Of a DNA stretch of 64,000 bases, positions 7,750-16,729 are shown in pieces. The translations under genes were made by a program, and so were the position numbers. Under the pieces are notes generated by a model that did not search any database, was not told where the DNA came from, and saw only the letters and a list, made by a program, of their open reading frames with translations. The DNA comes from Clostridia bacterium (lineage in GTDB: Bacteria; Bacillota; Clostridia; Christensenellales; Borkfalkiaceae). Position 1 is the first letter of the stretch, and every line of letters starts with the position of its first letter. The stretch is from contig JAGAIW010000035.1 of NCBI GenBank assembly GCA_017626305.1, positions 40,641 to 104,640 of the forward strand, written 5' to 3'.

Positions 7750-9453
7750 TTAATAAGGAATAACAAACGTCGCTTCACCCGCGTTATGCGTCAACGTCAG
7801 CTTGCCGTTTTCAAGGGCAACGTCTTCTCTTTCGCCGTTTTTATACAGCGCCGCGTTTTCGTAGTCTTTGCCAAAATCAAGCGTAACCGTTTGTCTTGCG
7901 TTTTCGTCTTGATATTGCGGGTCTACGACGTTTTGCGCCATATACATGTATCTGTCGTTTTCCTTGTCGTACAGCTCGGTAACCAGCCCACATTCCTTGT
8001 CGAACGCGACGTTCTTCAATACTTGGAATACGTTATCCTTTTGCGCTTCTTGAACGTGCGCGACGGGATACGTAGAATTTTCCACCCAGTAAACGTTGCT
8101 GGTTACGTAGTCAAAGTTCAAAATCGTCGGCGCAAACTTTTGGTCTTCCGCCATGATTTTTTGCATGAAGTAGTACAGCTTAGTACGATTGCCGTAACGG
8201 GAAATGAACGCCGATCCGTCGGGGTAGTTCGTACCGCGTTGACCTTTAAATTCGTTACCCTTATTAAAATAGGTGTAATATACGATTTGTTTTACGCCGA
8301 ACCCAAGAATCATATTATTCAGCCAACGCGCGCCTTCTTCCGTCACTTGACGGGTAACGACGTCCTGCGTAAGCCCGTTGATTTCCGAACTCGTTTGCGT
8401 TACGTTATAGAATTTTACGCCCTTTTCCTTACATACGTCCGCCGTTACCTGCATGCTAGGGATATATTCCCTGCGAATACCGTTTCCGCGCAAAGGATAG
8501 CTATCCCACATTACGTAGTCCGCGCCTGTATGTTCGATATATTCGCGCATATAATTGCCGTAGCGTTTATAGCCTTCTACCGTTTCGGTTGCCTTTGCTT
8601 TTTGCTTCGCCTGTTCTTCGGCGGCGGCTTTGGCAAGACGTTCGCTTTCTATCGATTCGTCGTACGTTTGGATGTTCCCGTTTTCGTCACGGTCTTCTCT
8701 ATACTGACTTTCGTACATATACAGAGATTCGGGAATGGTTTTCGCGTTCCAGCCTTCCCAACCGGGATAGCCCCAAAAATAGGGATAGAAGGGATACACT
8801 TGGTTCAGATTATACTGTACGAACGCATCAGGGCATACGCGCTTAATCGCGCGGTAAGTATCCCCGTAGAAGGTTACGTGCTTGAAGTTGGGTTCGTCTT
8901 TGAGCTGTACGCCGTAGAACCCTTTACAGTTCATATACGGAGTCATACAAAATCTGACGTATTCGTCCACTTGTTCTTGCGTTTTGAATGGACTATGCTC
9001 GCCCACCAAGCCAAAACCCATCAGGTCAATAATCATTTTCACACCGTCGCCGTTTTCGTCCGCTAGCTTGACCACCGTGGGAGAGTTGGGGTCAGGTTCG
9101 CCCTTTTCATTGACACCGACGATACCTTCGGACAGCCATTGCAATCGAAGATCGGTCATGATAATCTTTTCAATACCGCCTGCTACGACGCGGTCCATAA
9201 CCCTTTTTGCCATGGACGTTTCCCAGTCTTCGCCTTGGTATTTGCCTGCCGTTTGCATAAGCAAAATATCAAAACCGCAGTCCTTATATTCCTTATAACG
9301 TTCCACCGTACGGAAATCTTCACCAGCCCACCCGCGAATGGGCGGGGTTCTGTTCAAATCTTCGTTCCACGTGCCGTCGTTGGGCGGAGTGTAGCAATAA
9401 AAGCTAAACTGATGCTTATACGCCGAATAGTCGGGTGCATTTTTCCTTTTCAT
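7750..9453 (-). CDS. Hydrolase-like protein, cytosolic member of a tandem pair
   Basis: A 567-residue protein with no signal peptide, closely related over its whole length to the lipoprotein encoded immediately upstream. I do not recognise a named family. Shared blocks include YCYTPPNDGTW, ERYKEYKDCGFDIL, FYGVQLKDEPNFKHVTFYGD (180-199), DYVMWDSYPLRG and KQIVYYTYFNKG, with a short beta domain at the end (GEATFVIPY). The DEP at a predicted strand end and the alternating pattern suggest a TIM-barrel glycosidase with E187 as a candidate acid/base. A charged helical insert (about 270-295, rich in AKAAAEEQAK) is unique to this copy. The start ATG has AAAAGGAG upstream. It probably acts inside the cell on the substrate its paralog handles outside. 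Confidence 0.7.
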   Translation of the reverse strand: MKRKNAPDYSAYKHQFSFYCYTPPNDGTWNEDLNRTPPIRGWAGEDFRTVERYKEYKDCGFDILLMQTAGKYQGEDWETSMAKRVMDRVVAGGIEKIIMTDLRLQWLSEGIVGVNEKGEPDPNSPTVVKLADENGDGVKMIIDLMGFGLVGEHSPFKTQEQVDEYVRFCMTPYMNCKGFYGVQLKDEPNFKHVTFYGDTYRAIKRVCPDAFVQYNLNQVYPFYPYFWGYPGWEGWNAKTIPESLYMYESQYREDRDENGNIQTYDESIESERLAKAAAEEQAKQKAKATETVEGYKRYGNYMREYIEHTGADYVMWDSYPLRGNGIRREYIPSMQVTADVCKEKGVKFYNVTQTSSEINGLTQDVVTRQVTEEGARWLNNMILGFGVKQIVYYTYFNKGNEFKGQRGTNYPDGSAFISRYGNRTKLYYFMQKIMAEDQKFAPTILNFDYVTSNVYWVENSTYPVAHVQEAQKDNVFQVLKNVAFDKECGLVTELYDKENDRYMYMAQNVVDPQYQDENARQTVTLDFGKDYENAALYKNGEREDVALENGKLTLTHNAGEATFVIPY

Positions 9454-9474
9454 AATTTATCTCCTTTTACGATC

Positions 9475-11307
9475 TCAATAAGGTAAAATAAATACCGCTT
9501 CCCCCGCATGTTGTTTTACGGTGTACTTACCGCCTTGCAACGCTACGTTGGTCACTTCGCCGTTTTTGTAAACCAAAGCGCGCGTATAACCGCTTGCAAA
9601 CGTAATGGTTGCCGTTTGATACGCTTTCGCGCCTTGATAATCGGGGTCGACTACGTTTTGCACCATGTACATATACCGATTGTTTTCGTCGTCGTACAAT
9701 TCGGTCACCAAAGCACATTCTTTATTGATTTCAAACGCTTTTACTTTTTGGAACGTATTATTCTTTTCGCAATACTTCACGTGGGTGGAAGAATACGTCG
9801 ACGGCGTTACGGCATAGGCGTTACTCGTTACGTAGTCAAAATTCAAAATCGTCGGCGCAAACTTTTGGTTTTCCGCCAAAATCTTTTGCATGAAATAGTA
9901 ACGTTCGGTTTTTTCGCCGTAATGGGTAATGAACGTCGTGCCGTCGGGGTGAAGGGTTTCGCCAGACCTACCCTTGTTGAAGTAGGTATAATATACGATT
10001 TGCTTTACGCCCATACCCAACAGCATGTTATTCAGCCAACGCGCGTCTTCTTCGTCCAAAGCGCGCATTTTCACCTGTTTCGACGTGGCGGCAACTTCGC
10101 TGTGCGCTTGCGTAGTGTTGGCAAATGCAACGCCCTTTTCCTTACATACGTTTGCCGTTACCTGCAAGCTTCTAATGTATTCCCCACGAACGTCCGAACC
10201 GCGCAAGGGATAGCTATCCCACATGATATAATCCGCGCCTGTGTTGTCGATATACGCACGCAAATAGTTGCCGTACCTTTCGTATCCGTCTTCTTCAACG
10301 GCGTCTTTGTTGGTGCTTATCGCCAAGTCGATATAATCTTCCAGCAATTCGTCGATTTTACAAGACACTTCATAAGGCGTAATATCTTCCGCAAGCAAGG
10401 TATTGCCGTCACGCGCGGCTTCTTCTATCAGAAGCGTCTTTATCGCGCTTTCGCTGATATCGACGTTTGCACCGTCGCGCCAACCAGGGAAGTTTTTATC
10501 AAAATAAGCCGTCGTGCTTCCTTCCCAACCCGGATACCCCCAAAAATACGTGGGGTTGGTATAAATTTGGTTGAGATTGTACTGTATGAACGCATTCGGA
10601 CATACACGCTTAATCGAACGATAGGTATCCCCGTAGAAGGTTACGTGCTTGAAGTTGGGTTCGTCTTTCAGCTGTACGCCGTAGAACCCGTCGTAATGCA
10701 TATACGGCGTCATACAATAGCGCACGTATGCGTCTAATTCCGCGTCCGTAGCAAAAGGACGGTCTTCGCCGACAAGGTGCTCCTTGATATCGATTTCCAT
10801 CTTAATGCCGTTGCCGTTTAAATCGGCAAGACGAATACTATTGCCTTCCTTTTTGCCTTCGGGATCAGGCTTGCCTTCTTCGTTTAAGTATACAATCCCT
10901 TCCGAAAGCTCTTGCAAACGGGTATCCGTAACGATAATTTTATCCATGCCTGCTTCCAGAGCTTGGTCCATTACCATTTTAGTGATACTTTCTTCCCACG
11001 TTTGCGTACCGTCAAACTTACCCGAGAATTGCATCATTAAGATATCAAATCCGCAATCCTTGTATTCCTTATAGCGTTCGGCGACGCGGAAATCTTCGCC
11101 AGCATACATAGGCGTATCGTCGTCCGCTTTCCACGTACCGTCGTTGGGCGGGTTGTAGCAATAGAATAAAAATTGATTGTCATACATGGAATAGTCAGGC
11201 GCGCCTTCATTCGATACGCTACTGCTATCCGCAGGGGCGCAAGCGGCAAAACAGCTGCACGCTGTTATCGCCGCCAACGCCATTGCTATTTGTTTTTTAA
11301 ATTTCAT
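9475..11307 (-). CDS. Hydrolase-like lipoprotein, extracellular member of a tandem pair
   Basis: A 610-residue lipoprotein. The signal peptide ends in a lipobox, FAAC, with the lipidated cysteine at residue 23, followed by a serine-rich linker. The rest matches the cytosolic paralog downstream: YCYNPPNDGTW, YKEYKDCGFDILMMQFSG, FYGVQLKDEPNFKHVTFYGD, YIMWDSYPLRGSDVRGEYI, QIVYYTYFNKG and VFILPY. A probable TIM-barrel glycosidase anchored on the outer face of the membrane. ATG at 11307 is preferred since GGAG sits six bases upstream; an earlier TTG overlaps that site. The insert in this copy (IDELLEDYIDLAISTNKDAV) differs from that of the paralog. It follows the secreted module protein by 15 bp in the same operon. 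Family and substrate are unknown. Confidence 0.72.
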   Translation of the reverse strand: MKFKKQIAMALAAITACSCFAACAPADSSSVSNEGAPDYSMYDNQFLFYCYNPPNDGTWKADDDTPMYAGEDFRVAERYKEYKDCGFDILMMQFSGKFDGTQTWEESITKMVMDQALEAGMDKIIVTDTRLQELSEGIVYLNEEGKPDPEGKKEGNSIRLADLNGNGIKMEIDIKEHLVGEDRPFATDAELDAYVRYCMTPYMHYDGFYGVQLKDEPNFKHVTFYGDTYRSIKRVCPNAFIQYNLNQIYTNPTYFWGYPGWEGSTTAYFDKNFPGWRDGANVDISESAIKTLLIEEAARDGNTLLAEDITPYEVSCKIDELLEDYIDLAISTNKDAVEEDGYERYGNYLRAYIDNTGADYIMWDSYPLRGSDVRGEYIRSLQVTANVCKEKGVAFANTTQAHSEVAATSKQVKMRALDEEDARWLNNMLLGMGVKQIVYYTYFNKGRSGETLHPDGTTFITHYGEKTERYYFMQKILAENQKFAPTILNFDYVTSNAYAVTPSTYSSTHVKYCEKNNTFQKVKAFEINKECALVTELYDDENNRYMYMVQNVVDPDYQGAKAYQTATITFASGYTRALVYKNGEVTNVALQGGKYTVKQHAGEAVFILPY

Positions 11308-11322
11308 TATGTTCTCCAAAAA

Positions 11323-13146
11323 TTAGTTTGCGTTCCACTTTTTCATAAAATCAGCGACTGAATATCTTTGGAATTGATGAATTCTATCAATTTTGGTCGT
11401 TTCATAAGGTCTACCGTAAACAACGATATTGCCCTTATAGAAATCAATACCGTCAACAGGTTTATAAGTCTTATCCCACGAAAGAGAATATACAAGATCG
11501 CCGTTCGTTTCGTCGTCGTTAATCTTATACAACTGCGCGTTGATATACACGTGCGACTGATCAGAATTCGTCCCTACCCAAACGCAATATCTATAACGTT
11601 GATTAGGATTTTCCGCAAGCTCGTTATAAGAAATATTCAGCGCCTGATCAGTAGCGTCCGCATAAGTGGGGTTCTTTGCATACGTATCTACGTCTAAACG
11701 TCTGTCAAGTTCACCCGCAGTCGCATCCGTATTATCGTTACTCGAAGGATTGCTTGTCAATTGTTGGAACCCATACGCCGTATAACGGTCTCTAATAACG
11801 TTGGTTTTATCATCTGCATTTACACGGAAACCGTTGGTAAGCAAAATACCCTTTTGCCCTACTATATTCTTCATAGGGGACGTTTCCGAATCGTCCGCAA
11901 CAAAGAACCCAACCAAGGGCATGTTATTCCCCGTGAATTCGATTGTTGCGCTATATCCCGAGCCGGGTTTATTCGTCGCCGTACCCGCTGTCGCAACGTA
12001 CGTTCCGCTACGGTTGAATGCAAGATAAGCAAGATCCGTGCTTGCCACGTTGGTAATGGACGAGCCTTTGGGAACAGCGCCCGCCCCCAAAACGATATTA
12101 TTTAATTCGGGAAGATTGGTAACGGAAGACGTCGTCATACTCTCCACCGTCGCGCCGTATGCCGTGTACGTCGTTTTACTGCCAGAGTGCATCGTTACCG
12201 TTTCACCCTTAACTGCTTTCGTGGTCACTTCGATATCGAAATCAATCAAGCCGTCATACGCCGTTACGCCCACCTTCGTCGTTCCGTCGGTGCTTAACCC
12301 CGTCAAGACGTTGGTTTCTTCGTCAAGCTCTACAATAGACGTATTGACAACTTCAAACGTCAAGTCTTCTGCCGTAATATATTTTGCAAAGCTTTCTTTT
12401 AAGTTTGCCGTTTCCAAAGTATCCAGCGCAAGCTTATAATCCGCGCCCGTACCGCCGTTTGCAAGGCTGATTCCTTTTTTGATAATATTCGCAAGAGCCG
12501 TTCTTTGTTCCGTTCCCGTAACGCTAGAATCATTCAAAGCCGCGTTTGCCACTTCGGAAACGGTACGCACTTGGCTGGGTTGGCTGTAATAATATACGCC
12601 GTTATCCACGTAATACGCTACGGCTTGATAAGCTTCGTTGTAGTTTACGTCTTGAATATCCGCAAGGCTAACGTGCAGGTTGGTGTCTTCCGTCAAGGAA
12701 AGCGTCGAAGCTTCGTATACGTACGCAATTTTGTCTTCGGTTGCGTTGGTTATTTTGCTTGCGATAAACTCAAAATAATCCGCCTTGGCGTTTTCGTCGT
12801 TAAGCTGTGCGTTATACGCCGTGATTACTTTTGCAGGAACAACCATCATACCAAGCTTATCGCCCGTATTGTACGCTCCGTCCGTAACAAGCTGCGCAAC
12901 AAGGTCTTTGCTTGCCGTTGCCATAAAACGGATACCTGCGCCGTCACCGATTAACGTTTCACCGTCTTCTTGCTTGATGTCCACGCGTACCCATGCGCCT
13001 TCTTGATTCATAGAAAGCAACGCGCTATCCGCCGTATTTGCGCTGACCGTAGCAGCAGGGATTGCGCCCGCTACACCGCAAGCGACAGCTGCGCAGGAAA
13101 GCAAGGAAAGTGCAAAAAATACATTTTTTCTCGTTTTTCTCAACAT
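11323..13146 (-). CDS. Secreted surface protein with GIRF domain and one copy of the repeated beta module
   Basis: A 607-residue exported protein; residues 1-36 are a signal peptide, and AVAC near residue 23 could alternatively act as a lipobox. Residues about 65-230 form a domain beginning GDGAGIRFMATASKDLV. A related domain (EGLRFITTIDKKIVKAY) occurs at the C-terminus of the plus-strand protein at 36578. An Ig-like segment (about 255-320) is followed by one copy of a module also present three times in the neighbouring 1129-residue lipoprotein: LAYLAFNRSG, IEFTGNNMPLVGFF, GILLTNGF, GNIVVYGRPYETTKID. No catalytic motif is seen, so a glycan-binding role is most likely. A small peptide gene ends 15 bp upstream. 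The ribosome site is a strong AGGAGG. Confidence 0.72.
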   Translation of the reverse strand: MLRKTRKNVFFALSLLSCAAVACGVAGAIPAATVSANTADSALLSMNQEGAWVRVDIKQEDGETLIGDGAGIRFMATASKDLVAQLVTDGAYNTGDKLGMMVVPAKVITAYNAQLNDENAKADYFEFIASKITNATEDKIAYVYEASTLSLTEDTNLHVSLADIQDVNYNEAYQAVAYYVDNGVYYYSQPSQVRTVSEVANAALNDSSVTGTEQRTALANIIKKGISLANGGTGADYKLALDTLETANLKESFAKYITAEDLTFEVVNTSIVELDEETNVLTGLSTDGTTKVGVTAYDGLIDFDIEVTTKAVKGETVTMHSGSKTTYTAYGATVESMTTSSVTNLPELNNIVLGAGAVPKGSSITNVASTDLAYLAFNRSGTYVATAGTATNKPGSGYSATIEFTGNNMPLVGFFVADDSETSPMKNIVGQKGILLTNGFRVNADDKTNVIRDRYTAYGFQQLTSNPSSNDNTDATAGELDRRLDVDTYAKNPTYADATDQALNISYNELAENPNQRYRYCVWVGTNSDQSHVYINAQLYKINDDETNGDLVYSLSWDKTYKPVDGIDFYKGNIVVYGRPYETTKIDRIHQFQRYSVADFMKKWNAN

Positions 13147-13161
13147 GATATTTCCCTCCTG

Positions 13162-13287
13162 TTACCAATTCACGTTTTCGTCGTTCCAACCGTCAAAGTC
13201 GAATACGATACCTGTTGTTGATGCGGTCATGACGTCTTCACTAATCAATAAAAACGTCAAAACTGGTTGCTGATACTTTTGTTTCAT
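13162..13287 (-). CDS. Small 41-residue peptide of the MK-x-YQ...DV-x-T-x-S type
   Basis: An intact short gene with ATG at 13287, GGGAG nine bases upstream and TAA at 13164-13162. It sits between two operon genes with gaps of 30 and 15 bp. The peptide starts MKQKYQQPVLTFLLISEDVM, contains TAS, and ends in an acidic, aromatic tail (DFDGWNDENVNW). It has no signal peptide and no cysteine. A clearly related 45-residue peptide is encoded at 38517-38654, also next to a secreted protein with the same GIRF domain. The shared pattern is MK, YQ, FLL, D-V, T-x-S, then an Asp/Asn-rich tail. Conservation of sequence, position and ribosome site argues for a real gene. Function is unknown; a peptide precursor or an accessory to the surface protein are possibilities. 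Confidence 0.72.
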   Translation of the reverse strand: MKQKYQQPVLTFLLISEDVMTASTTGIVFDFDGWNDENVNW

Positions 13288-13317
13288 AGATAATATCTCC
13301 CTTATATTATTTATTTT

Positions 13318-16300
13318 TTACAACGCCGCAATTGCTTGCTCTACCCTGCCAAGCGTCATATTTTCAAAAATCGGATACATTTTATCAATCGTCGTCGTTT
13401 CGTACGGTCTGCCGTAAAGAAGGATATTGCCGTCAAACGTAAAACCTTCACCAAACGAAGCTTTCGTCTTCGTATACTGCTTTTCGGACAAGAACACAGT
13501 CGTATTCGTATCCCGATTGATAAGCTTAACGGCAACGCCTACCTTCCAAGCTGCATCTCCGCCGCTCGTCGTCGTTTCCGTCACCCCCGTTATACCGATA
13601 ATCAAACGGTATTTGACGGTCGGCGTTGCTTGAAAGGCGAAATAGGAAAGGGGCGAAACGGCTTTTTGCGTACCGTTTACGTCTACCGTCGTCGTGTACG
13701 TGTCGTCCGCTTTCCACGTAGCAAACGCGCCCGTTTGCCAAGCATTCGCCGTTACGTTCATGGGATAATAGGCTTTGAGATATTCCCCAAGTCCGCTCAT
13801 TTTTCCATTAGGGTTTAATAGACCCGTGGAGAAAAATATTCCTTTTCTGCCGATAAAATTTTTCGTATTTTTCGTAACCGCGTCGTTAAAGAAGGAAATA
13901 TTCGGCATATTATTGCCCGTGAAGTCTACCGCAACAAAGCTGCCTAAACCAAAGCCGCCCTGTTTGGTAAACGCTACGTACGGAACGTCTGCAACGCCCA
14001 TAGCGTTGACGTCGCTACCGGTATAACTACCCGCCGCAAGCGTTACGCCTTGCGTATCGGTAAAGCCCGTTGCGCCGTAAGCCTGCACGCCGTTGGTCTT
14101 TATCCAGCTCCACGCCGCAGCCGACATATCTAATACGGTGATATCCAACTTTGCCACAAGCGCGGTGCTGTTACGTTGTATGTAATACAGCGAATATTTA
14201 CCCGTATCGTTAAAGACAAACGTATCCCCTTTGATATCCGTGCGTTCACCGATATCGTTGGTATAATACAATGCGTATTCCACGCCCGTAGCAGGGACTA
14301 CGTAATCGCTTACGTTCAACGTTTCTCCCGCTCTCACCGTAGCGTTTACGTTTTCCTTAAACTCTGTATACGTAAGTAAGCTATATACGTTTTTCACGTT
14401 TCTTTCTACGGGATATATCTTATCCCACGTTACCGAAGTGACGGGCGTCGTACCTTCTTTCGTGTTGTAATCCCACCCTGCGTGCGCTACGATACTGCCC
14501 TTAAAATACGCCGCATCTAAGCCGTATTCCTCCAAATCTAAGGTCAACGCCGTATCGTGCACGATTTCGCCGTAATCCAAACGAATGAGTAGAAAACGGA
14601 TAACCGCCGTTTTATAATCTTCGGAAACTTCCTGCACGCCGACAATATAGCGATACGGTACGTTATCCGAAAGATTTTCCACCCCTAAAAGCGAATCTCT
14701 TTCCGCCGTGATAGTGTCTTCGCTGCCCGTTAAATTAGCGCCTTTTAACTTATACGGTCCGTACGCCGTCATACGCTTTCCGTACGCACTCATGGTGTCC
14801 ATATAACCGTTGGAAAGATATATACCCTTTCCCGCGTCTACGAGATTTTCGGAAATGTTTCCTGCAAAGAACGTAAGCTGCGGCATGTTGTATTTGCCCG
14901 TAAAATCAAAGGTTACGTAATCACCCACGCCGTAGTCGCCGTGAAACGCCACGTAGGGACTATTCGTAGAGCCGACAAACTTCGCAATCCCCGCATACGT
15001 CGATACGGGCAACGTCACTCTGCCGTTTGCGTCGATATCCGCTTTATACGTTTGCGCGTCGTTATCCTGCATCCACGTCCAAACGTCGTTAGGTATATCC
15101 TTTACGGTGATTTCAAACGACGATTTCAGCGTTTCGCCGTCGTGAATTCCATAATATAACGTATAGTCACCTGCTTTGGTGAACTGGAACGTCGAACCTG
15201 TAACGGGTGTTTTTACGCCGTTTGCGTCCACGTAATAGAATTCGTATTCCGTTCCCGTTTTCGGAGTGATATAATCGCTTACCTGCAAGGTCACGTTGGT
15301 CTTTACCGTTCTTTCGCAGTTTTCGTTGAACGACGAAATTTTCAGCAAATCATACAAAGAATCTTGATCCTGAAAGACGGGATATACTTTATCCCATACG
15401 CGCATTTTATCAAAATTACCGTACGCGACGATACTGCCCGAAATATTATCTTCGGTAAAAAATCCACGTTGTTCTTCTGCCGTTATCTTTTGCGGATCGA
15501 GCACGATTTGCTTGTCGTATACTACCCGCGCATTATCCATATCGTACAGGTGCAAATGCAAGGTTACCGTACCCGAAGTGATTACCGTTTCGCCGTCTTC
15601 GCCAAAAACGGTGGGCTGAGCGTCAACAATCCCCGCTACGTAGCGGTATTTCGCATTTTCGTCAAGATACGCACTACCGATAGGTGCTTGCGTTTCCGTA
15701 TACATACGGTTAGAACCGCCAAGCGCTAAATGCTTGACCTTATTCGGTCCGTAAATAGTCAAACGCTTGGATTCGGCAGACATAGACGACATCACGCCGT
15801 TGGTGATATAAATACCGCTATCCCCGTCTACAAGGTCGGGAGAAGGCTCGCCTGCTAAGAAACAAAGCTGCGGCATATTATCGCCCGTAAAATCAAACAT
15901 AACGTAATCGCCTACGCCGTAATCACCGTGAAACGCCAGATACGCCAAATCCGTTCTGTTTAATTGACTCGTTTTCCCCGTGAACGAGCCCTTGCTCATT
16001 TGCCACGTATCGTCTACCAGTTTATAATTATATACGGTAGCGTTGTTTTCTTCCAAGAAAGCTTGTTTATCTTCGCTGATATACTGGATTTGCGTGATAA
16101 GCGTAGCTTCTTTCTGTTGTCCGTCGTCGGTAACTACACGAAAACGAAATACGTGGTCGGATAAGCTCGTCGGCGTAAACTGCGTATCTTCCGCCGTGAA
16201 CTCCGTCTTTTCCCCGTCGACCGTTACGCTTATCATAGATACTTCATAATCGCAAAATGAATCTACGGTAACCAACATTAAATCGAACAAATCCGCGAAA

Positions 16301-16707
16301 ACGATAGGTTCACCGCGTTGCAATAAAACGATTTGACTGTTGTTAAACTCCCAGTCAATCGGATATGCCACGACGTTGACGTTATAGGTAGCAGTTCCCT
16401 GCCCGTCAACGGTATACGTCAACGTATGTACGCCAAGCTCTTCCGGTGTCCACATAACACGCGAAGAATAATCGCGCGTAGAACCGCCGGGCGAAGTGAT
16501 GGTAAACGTATAATCGTTATACTCGTCAAATTCCACAAATTCGTTGATAAGTATTTGCTCGCCAACGGTAACTTCCGTCAATGCGCCTTCTAAAAACTTA
16601 GGCGCGTTATCGTTGCCGTCGTCACCGCCGCCGCAAGCCACGGCAACACTCATACAGCCTACACATGCCAACGAAAGGATTGCGGTAAGTAGTTTTTTAT
16701 TCTTCAT
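13318..16707 (-). CDS. Large surface lipoprotein with three repeated beta modules
   Basis: A 1129-residue lipoprotein; the lipobox AVAC places the lipidated cysteine at residue 25, followed by GGGDDGND. The first 210 residues look like two Ig-like domains. Then come three copies of a module of about 230 residues (roughly 225-450, 545-790, 840-1115). Each has AFHGDYGVGDYV-type and FDFTGxNMPQL blocks, a G-I-Y/F-x-T/S-N-G block, a YGPxK block and a closing KIYPV block. Short Ig-like linkers (TLQVSDYITPKTGTEYEFYY and similar) join them. No catalytic residues are evident, so a multivalent glycan-binding protein is likely. It follows the permease genes by 22 bp and precedes the 41-residue peptide. 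A fourth copy of the module is in the protein at 11323. Confidence 0.75.
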   Translation of the reverse strand: MKNKKLLTAILSLACVGCMSVAVACGGGDDGNDNAPKFLEGALTEVTVGEQILINEFVEFDEYNDYTFTITSPGGSTRDYSSRVMWTPEELGVHTLTYTVDGQGTATYNVNVVAYPIDWEFNNSQIVLLQRGEPIVFADLFDLMLVTVDSFCDYEVSMISVTVDGEKTEFTAEDTQFTPTSLSDHVFRFRVVTDDGQQKEATLITQIQYISEDKQAFLEENNATVYNYKLVDDTWQMSKGSFTGKTSQLNRTDLAYLAFHGDYGVGDYVMFDFTGDNMPQLCFLAGEPSPDLVDGDSGIYITNGVMSSMSAESKRLTIYGPNKVKHLALGGSNRMYTETQAPIGSAYLDENAKYRYVAGIVDAQPTVFGEDGETVITSGTVTLHLHLYDMDNARVVYDKQIVLDPQKITAEEQRGFFTEDNISGSIVAYGNFDKMRVWDKVYPVFQDQDSLYDLLKISSFNENCERTVKTNVTLQVSDYITPKTGTEYEFYYVDANGVKTPVTGSTFQFTKAGDYTLYYGIHDGETLKSSFEITVKDIPNDVWTWMQDNDAQTYKADIDANGRVTLPVSTYAGIAKFVGSTNSPYVAFHGDYGVGDYVTFDFTGKYNMPQLTFFAGNISENLVDAGKGIYLSNGYMDTMSAYGKRMTAYGPYKLKGANLTGSEDTITAERDSLLGVENLSDNVPYRYIVGVQEVSEDYKTAVIRFLLIRLDYGEIVHDTALTLDLEEYGLDAAYFKGSIVAHAGWDYNTKEGTTPVTSVTWDKIYPVERNVKNVYSLLTYTEFKENVNATVRAGETLNVSDYVVPATGVEYALYYTNDIGERTDIKGDTFVFNDTGKYSLYYIQRNSTALVAKLDITVLDMSAAAWSWIKTNGVQAYGATGFTDTQGVTLAAGSYTGSDVNAMGVADVPYVAFTKQGGFGLGSFVAVDFTGNNMPNISFFNDAVTKNTKNFIGRKGIFFSTGLLNPNGKMSGLGEYLKAYYPMNVTANAWQTGAFATWKADDTYTTTVDVNGTQKAVSPLSYFAFQATPTVKYRLIIGITGVTETTTSGGDAAWKVGVAVKLINRDTNTTVFLSEKQYTKTKASFGEGFTFDGNILLYGRPYETTTIDKMYPIFENMTLGRVEQAIAAL

Positions 16708-16729
16708 TCATTTCTCCTTTATCCAAGGC

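Noticed and set aside
7711..9066. A 451-residue plus-strand reading frame opposite the cytosolic hydrolase-like gene
   Set aside because: It is the shadow of a well-supported minus-strand gene with motifs, ribosome site and paralog. The plus frame has no ribosome site and a Phe/Arg/Val-biased composition typical of antisense frames.
9508..10737. A 409-residue plus-strand reading frame opposite the hydrolase-like lipoprotein gene
   Set aside because: Same reasoning: antisense shadow with the same biased composition, no ribosome site and no recognisable motif.
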